Assembly (NCBI RefSeq): GCF_007992195.1
Contig: NZ_BJZU01000085.1
Location: 1 to 39,434 of the forward strand
Reading direction: 5' to 3'
DNA from: Methylobacterium oxalidis
GTDB taxonomy: Bacteria; Pseudomonadota; Alphaproteobacteria; Rhizobiales; Beijerinckiaceae
DNA: 39,434 bases
The notes beneath the pieces were generated by a model. The model made no database searches and was not told where the DNA came from. It worked only from the letters and a program-made list of their open reading frames with translations. The translations under genes were made by a program, and so were the position numbers. Positions 37,101 through 39,434 of the stretch are shown piece after piece (the first letter of the stretch is position 1; the number at the start of each line of letters is the position of its first letter).

Positions 37101-38105
37101 GCCGCCGTAGGCCGGGCCGCCGTCCGGCCCGCGCGAGACCGGGCCGGCCCCGGCGCGGTCGAGGCCCGCCACGCGCCACGCGTCGCCCCGGGTGCGCTTC
37201 CCCGCATCCTCGATCCGCGGCGTCACCGTGCAGCGCCCGGCGCGCAGGTCGTCGCCGAACCACGAGACCACCACCGAGACCTGCGCGAGGCGCGGGCACA
37301 GGGCCTGGAGCGCGTCGAGGGAGGCGAGGACGTCGGTGGGTGCCTGGAGCTGCACCCGGTTGGCCGGCCGGCTCGCGCCGAGGCCGAGATCCTCGCTCAC
37401 GGGCAGCGGGTCGAGCCCGAACTCGGTCGAGCCGGGAATCAGGTTGACGGCCCGGATCATCCGGCCGAGCCCGGCCACCGGCCGCACCACCTCGAAGGCG
37501 AGCTGGGGGATGCGGTTGCCGAAATCGGCGAGCGGCAGCGCCTCGAACACGACGTGGGCGAGGCCGCGGTAGGCGGGCGCGTTGCCCGCGCCCTCCTTGG
37601 CCACGATCAGCGGGTCCGGCGCCTGGTCGGCGCGGCCGGTATGGACGCGGTAGCTGAGGCCCGCGAGGTCGAGCTCCTGCCCGTTCGCCCAGACCCGCCG
37701 CACCAGGGCGATCTCGCCCTCGCAGAGGCCGACCGCGAGGTTCGCGGCGTAGGCGTAGGCGGTGCGCACGGTCTTCTGCCCGCCGCCGCCCTTGGCGCCC
37801 GCGCCGCCGCGCTCGACCGTCCGGCTCGCCGTCTCGAGGGGCCGCGTCGCCCAGATCAGGGTGCCGCCGATGCGGGCGCGCCCGTAGACGCGCGGGACGG
37901 GGTCGCCCTCCGTCGAGGAGAGGCCGGCGAGGTCGGCGAGCCGCGGCCCCTCCACCTGGCGGGTGCCGGAGCCCGCCCCGAACAGCGCCCCGTCGATCGC
38001 CGCCCCGGCCGCGGCCCCGGCCACGCGCCCGATCAGCCCGCCGACCGGCCCGCCGAGCGCCGTGCCGAGGGCGGCCCCGGCCGTGGACAGGATCAGGGTG
38101 GCCAT
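34194..38105 (-). CDS. GTA TIM-barrel-like tail-tip / host specificity protein (RcGTA gp15-like)
   Basis: A 1303-aa baseplate megatron. The N-terminus is a Gly/Ala-rich hydrophobic stretch (AALGTALGGPVGGLIGRVAG), then GDPVPRVYGRARIGGTLIWA. The central TIM-barrel-like domain (about 420-750) has ISGLILGSELVGLTRVR, VYAADWTEYGAHV, IDAVGIDFYPPLSDW and WLTEIGVPAVDKG. The phage-tail_3-like part follows (YVIDRPLSARAALEPLAQLY), and a beta-rich C-terminus ends ALRARVAVRAA. These features match the g15 product of Rhodobacter capsulatus GTA. It follows the NlpC/P60 gene and precedes the DUF2793 gene. The ATG at 38105 has ggagcc upstream. Confidence 0.94.
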   Translation of the reverse strand: MATLILSTAGAALGTALGGPVGGLIGRVAGAAAGAAIDGALFGAGSGTRQVEGPRLADLAGLSSTEGDPVPRVYGRARIGGTLIWATRPLETASRTVERGGAGAKGGGGQKTVRTAYAYAANLAVGLCEGEIALVRRVWANGQELDLAGLSYRVHTGRADQAPDPLIVAKEGAGNAPAYRGLAHVVFEALPLADFGNRIPQLAFEVVRPVAGLGRMIRAVNLIPGSTEFGLDPLPVSEDLGLGASRPANRVQLQAPTDVLASLDALQALCPRLAQVSVVVSWFGDDLRAGRCTVTPRIEDAGKRTRGDAWRVAGLDRAGAGPVSRGPDGGPAYGGTPSDAGLGRLVAELVRRGLRVVLYPFLMMDIPAGNALPDPRDPAAPRQPAYPWRGRITCDPAPGLPGSPDGTAAAGAQVAAFFEGPAGFRRMVLHYADLAAFWAASGVRISGLILGSELVGLTRVRAEGGRYPAVEALRDLARAVRQRLPGTALVYAADWTEYGAHVRDGGASVRFPLDALFADASIDAVGIDFYPPLSDWREGPGHADLAEAAEIYDRAYLRRRLGAGEAFDWYYASEPARKAQARTPITDGAYGKPWIHRAKDLVSWWSNPHVERDGGVETRATAWQPRSKPIWLTEIGVPAVDKGTNGPNVFPDPKSAENAAPPHSLGTRDDLIQLRGLEAILTRFDAGLPGFDPAHNPLSQVYGGPMVPPDAIFVWAWDARPFPAFPDYAGVWADAPNWGLGHWITGRLEGLDLDRLIPAILADLGIAAPLDVAAAACLDGYVIDRPLSARAALEPLAQLYGLDVAAVAGTLRVRGPRREVAWSVAADELVRADDAEAAEGPLRLVRAKDGALPARIEIGFTDAESPEYRRAAAAALRGGGASARELRLEAAVVTRRAEAEALAEGLLDAGLAARDTAAFRLSPRRIALEPGDLLALPGQAAPHRILRIDDGPAGRRIETRAVPLHRSGAAPRRAGPVRAAATPPALPGPPLPVVLDLPADRGEPTVLQSLAVAATPWPGAVAVWRSEGPEAPLALHTVVDYPACLGRTLSALPAGPLWRFDRGARLDVLFRPGAALSAVDDAAALAGRNLFALIAPDGTVEILTAAGAALVGPDTWRLSRLLRGLAGSEAAAGRETPAGSLIVRLDDGAAVPLVERLDEAGRAFRYRIGPAGRDPADPAFAEIAASAGLSALRPLAPAHLRARREAAGVRFTWIRRARRAGDAWEPVEIPPDEAESYRLDLFAPDGRLLRSLPAAEPALLYPLADEAADFGGPQRAIEAAISQVGAVAGRGPALRARVAVRAA

Positions 38106-38201
38106 GGCGGGCTCCGGGCGGAGGAGAGGGGGAGGGAGATCGATGAGTTCGAGAGGAGCCAGCCGGCACCCAGAGGCGCCGGGCTGCGGCATTGCCCGCG
38201 G

Positions 38202-38693
38202 TCAGGGGGTTCGAGTCTCGCTGCGCGGTTCCGGGACGATGGTCGCGGAAGCAGCCTCCGGGAACCGGAACGCGTGCGCGAGGTGGCGGCGCCACCAGCC
38301 GGTGAGGGCCACCTCCGTGACGGCGGCCCCGTCATGGGCGTGGATCATCGTGCCCGCCCCCGTGGCGATGGCGCAGTGACGGGCCGGCAGGTGGGTGCGG
38401 AAGGCGAAGAGCAGGACGTCGCCGCCACGCGGCTCGTAGCCGGCGCTCCGCGCCACCGGCACGAGGTGGCGCGCGGCGGCCTCCGCCAGCGGGTCGGTGC
38501 CGACAGGCGCCGATTCCGCCCAGGAGGCGCCGTAGGGCGGGGCTTCCTCGGGCTCCGGGCCGAGGCAGTCGCGCCAGACGTCGCGCACGAGGCCGAGGCA
38601 GTCGCAGCCGACGCCCCGCAGGGAGGCCTGGTGCCGGTAGGGCGTGCCGATCCAGCCCCGCGCCGCGGCCACGACGAGATCCGCCCGCGTCAT
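38202..38693 (-). CDS. GTA/phage tail NlpC/P60 cell-wall peptidase (RcGTA gp14-like)
   Basis: A 163-aa tail-associated peptidoglycan hydrolase used to breach the recipient cell wall. The catalytic Cys lies in LRGVGCDCLGLVRDVW (Cys30/Cys32, the second being the usual nucleophile), the His is His106 in HLPARHCAIATG, and GTMIHAHDG follows. DLVVAAARGWIGTPYRHQAS is the conserved N-terminus of this phage family. The start is the ATG at 38693 with gaggtcgcg directly before it. The spacing is tight after the DUF2163 gene (11 nt). Confidence 0.93.
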   Translation of the reverse strand: MTRADLVVAAARGWIGTPYRHQASLRGVGCDCLGLVRDVWRDCLGPEPEEAPPYGASWAESAPVGTDPLAEAAARHLVPVARSAGYEPRGGDVLLFAFRTHLPARHCAIATGAGTMIHAHDGAAVTEVALTGWWRRHLAHAFRFPEAASATIVPEPRSETRTP

Positions 38694-38704
38694 CGCGACC
38701 TCCC

Positions 38705-39434
38705 TCAACCGGCCCGGAACAGGCTGCCGCCGTCGAGGACGGCCCCGGCGCCCGGCCCCGCCTGGCGCAGCACGAAGTCGTTGCCCGGCAGGTGCGGGAA
38801 GCCGCGGAAGTTCGCGGCGTTGGCGTAGCGGCCGGCGCAGGTGGCGAGGCGCTTGTCGCAGCCCGGCGTCAGCGCGAACGCGTCGCCCGGCGCCACGGGC
38901 CGCGCCGGCGCCTCGCGCAGGTCGAGGCGGGTGCCGGCGGGGTCCGCGGCGTGCGTCCGGATGTCGGCCGTAAGCCCCGCATTGGCCCCCGCCGTCCAGG
39001 CGAGGCGCCCGCCCGAGAAGTGCGCCGGCGCGAAGCTGCCCGCGAGCGCCACCGCGAGGCTGCCCCGCTCCGGCTCACCGAGCACGCGGCCCGTTCCCCG
39101 AAAAGGAGCGAGGTCGAGGCCGCAGCGCCGGTCGCCGAACTCCGCGTCGCAGGTGGCGCGGAAGCTGCGCCCGCGCTCGGCGTCGAGGCGCTCCATCAGG
39201 CCGCGCAGCTCCGCCACGAAGGCGCCGCCGGCCCGGCGGATCTCGCCCAGGGTGGCGATGTCGAGGAGAAGGCGCGCCTCCGGCTCCCGCCAGTCGACGA
39301 GCCAGGTCTCGACGCCCGCCCCGTCGTAGAGCCCGGCCGCGATGTCGGCCTCGGTGATCCCGAGCGCGGTCAGCGCGCCCGCCACGTCCCCGCCCGAGAC
39401 CGCGAAGCCGAGCTCCCGGCTCCCCCCCCCCCCC
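38705..39434 (-). CDS. DUF2163 GTA tail protein (RcGTA gp13-like), 5' end cut by contig end
   Basis: About 238 residues are readable; the normal protein is near 290, so roughly 50 N-terminal residues lie beyond the window. The visible part starts SRELGFAVSGGDVAGAL and continues with the family block ITEADIAAGLYDGAGVETWL. It ends with the C-terminal phage domain (CDAEFGDRRCGLDLAPF, FALTPGCDKRLATC, NFRGFPHLPGNDFVLR), which has paired Cys. A GTG at 39385 is not the true start, because homology runs on to 39421. The last 13 bases, all C on the + strand, would add only Gly and are probably artefactual. Confidence 0.92.
   Translation of the reverse strand, partial: GGGGSRELGFAVSGGDVAGALTALGITEADIAAGLYDGAGVETWLVDWREPEARLLLDIATLGEIRRAGGAFVAELRGLMERLDAERGRSFRATCDAEFGDRRCGLDLAPFRGTGRVLGEPERGSLAVALAGSFAPAHFSGGRLAWTAGANAGLTADIRTHAADPAGTRLDLREAPARPVAPGDAFALTPGCDKRLATCAGRYANAANFRGFPHLPGNDFVLRQAGPGAGAVLDGGSLFRAG
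39422..39434. other. Poly-C run at the window end (probable assembly artefact)
   Basis: Thirteen consecutive C end the window inside a conserved coding frame. No other comparably long C run occurs inside a gene here. On the opposite strand this is poly-G, the classic tail of two-colour sequencing reads. Confidence 0.7.

Noticed and set aside
34041..38828. Open frame of about 1595 codons on the + strand
   Set aside because: It runs antisense to the tail-tip, DUF2793 and NlpC/P60 genes. The translation is Arg/Gly/Pro-rich with no motif. Long antisense frames are expected at this GC.

Overview
The window looks like one draft contig of a very GC-rich alphaproteobacterium, most probably Methylobacteriaceae (Methylobacterium/Methylorubrum). 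This is inferred from the gene families, the gene order (sucA-odhB-lpdA near xerC; a PhoP-type regulator pair beside ccmIEFH; an RcGTA-type tail cluster) and the base composition; no marker gene such as 16S rRNA is present. The right end runs into 13 consecutive C residues, which looks like an assembly artefact, so the last gene is cut there.

Left part (1-6460, + strand): the 2-oxoglutarate dehydrogenase operon, with E1 (sucA), a YciI-like protein, E2 (odhB), a small secreted/membrane protein gene that appears frameshifted, and E3 (lpdA). Next come a double-receiver regulator whose first receiver lacks the phosphoacceptor (-), the chromosome-dimer recombinase xerC (-), and a glyoxalase-I-like VOC protein (+). 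A three-gene signalling operon follows (-): a giant CheB-CheR-PAS-HWE histidine kinase, a single-domain response regulator broken by an apparent one-base deletion, and a Crp/Fnr regulator.

Middle part (14028-28852): a cysteine hydrolase and a histidine phosphatase (+). On the - strand follow a PsiF-like secreted protein, a conserved unknown, a NicO/RcnA-like Ni/Co exporter with its DUF1007 partner, and a small secreted protein with a strong terminator hairpin. Then come the cytochrome c maturation operon ccmI-ccmE-ccmF-ccmH and a PhoQ/PhoP-like two-component system preceded by a PepSY-like secreted protein. A soluble triple-PAS/MCP/PilZ receptor gene sits between the regulator and the kinase of that system.

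Right part (29056-39434, all - strand): the 3' end of a gene-transfer-agent (GTA)/phage tail cluster. It holds a partial DUF2163 protein, an NlpC/P60 tail peptidase, the giant TIM-barrel tail-tip/host-specificity protein and a DUF2793 protein with a C1q-like C-terminus. Next is a two-domain gene of visibly lower GC joining a DUF579-like (glucuronoxylan 4-O-methyltransferase type) domain to a GT34-like glycosyltransferase. The row ends with a probable lysis cassette: GH24 lysozyme, holin-like protein, a membrane/coiled-coil protein and a small basic protein. The tail, adhesin, sugar-modifying enzyme and lysis genes on one strand are the most unusual assembly in the window.
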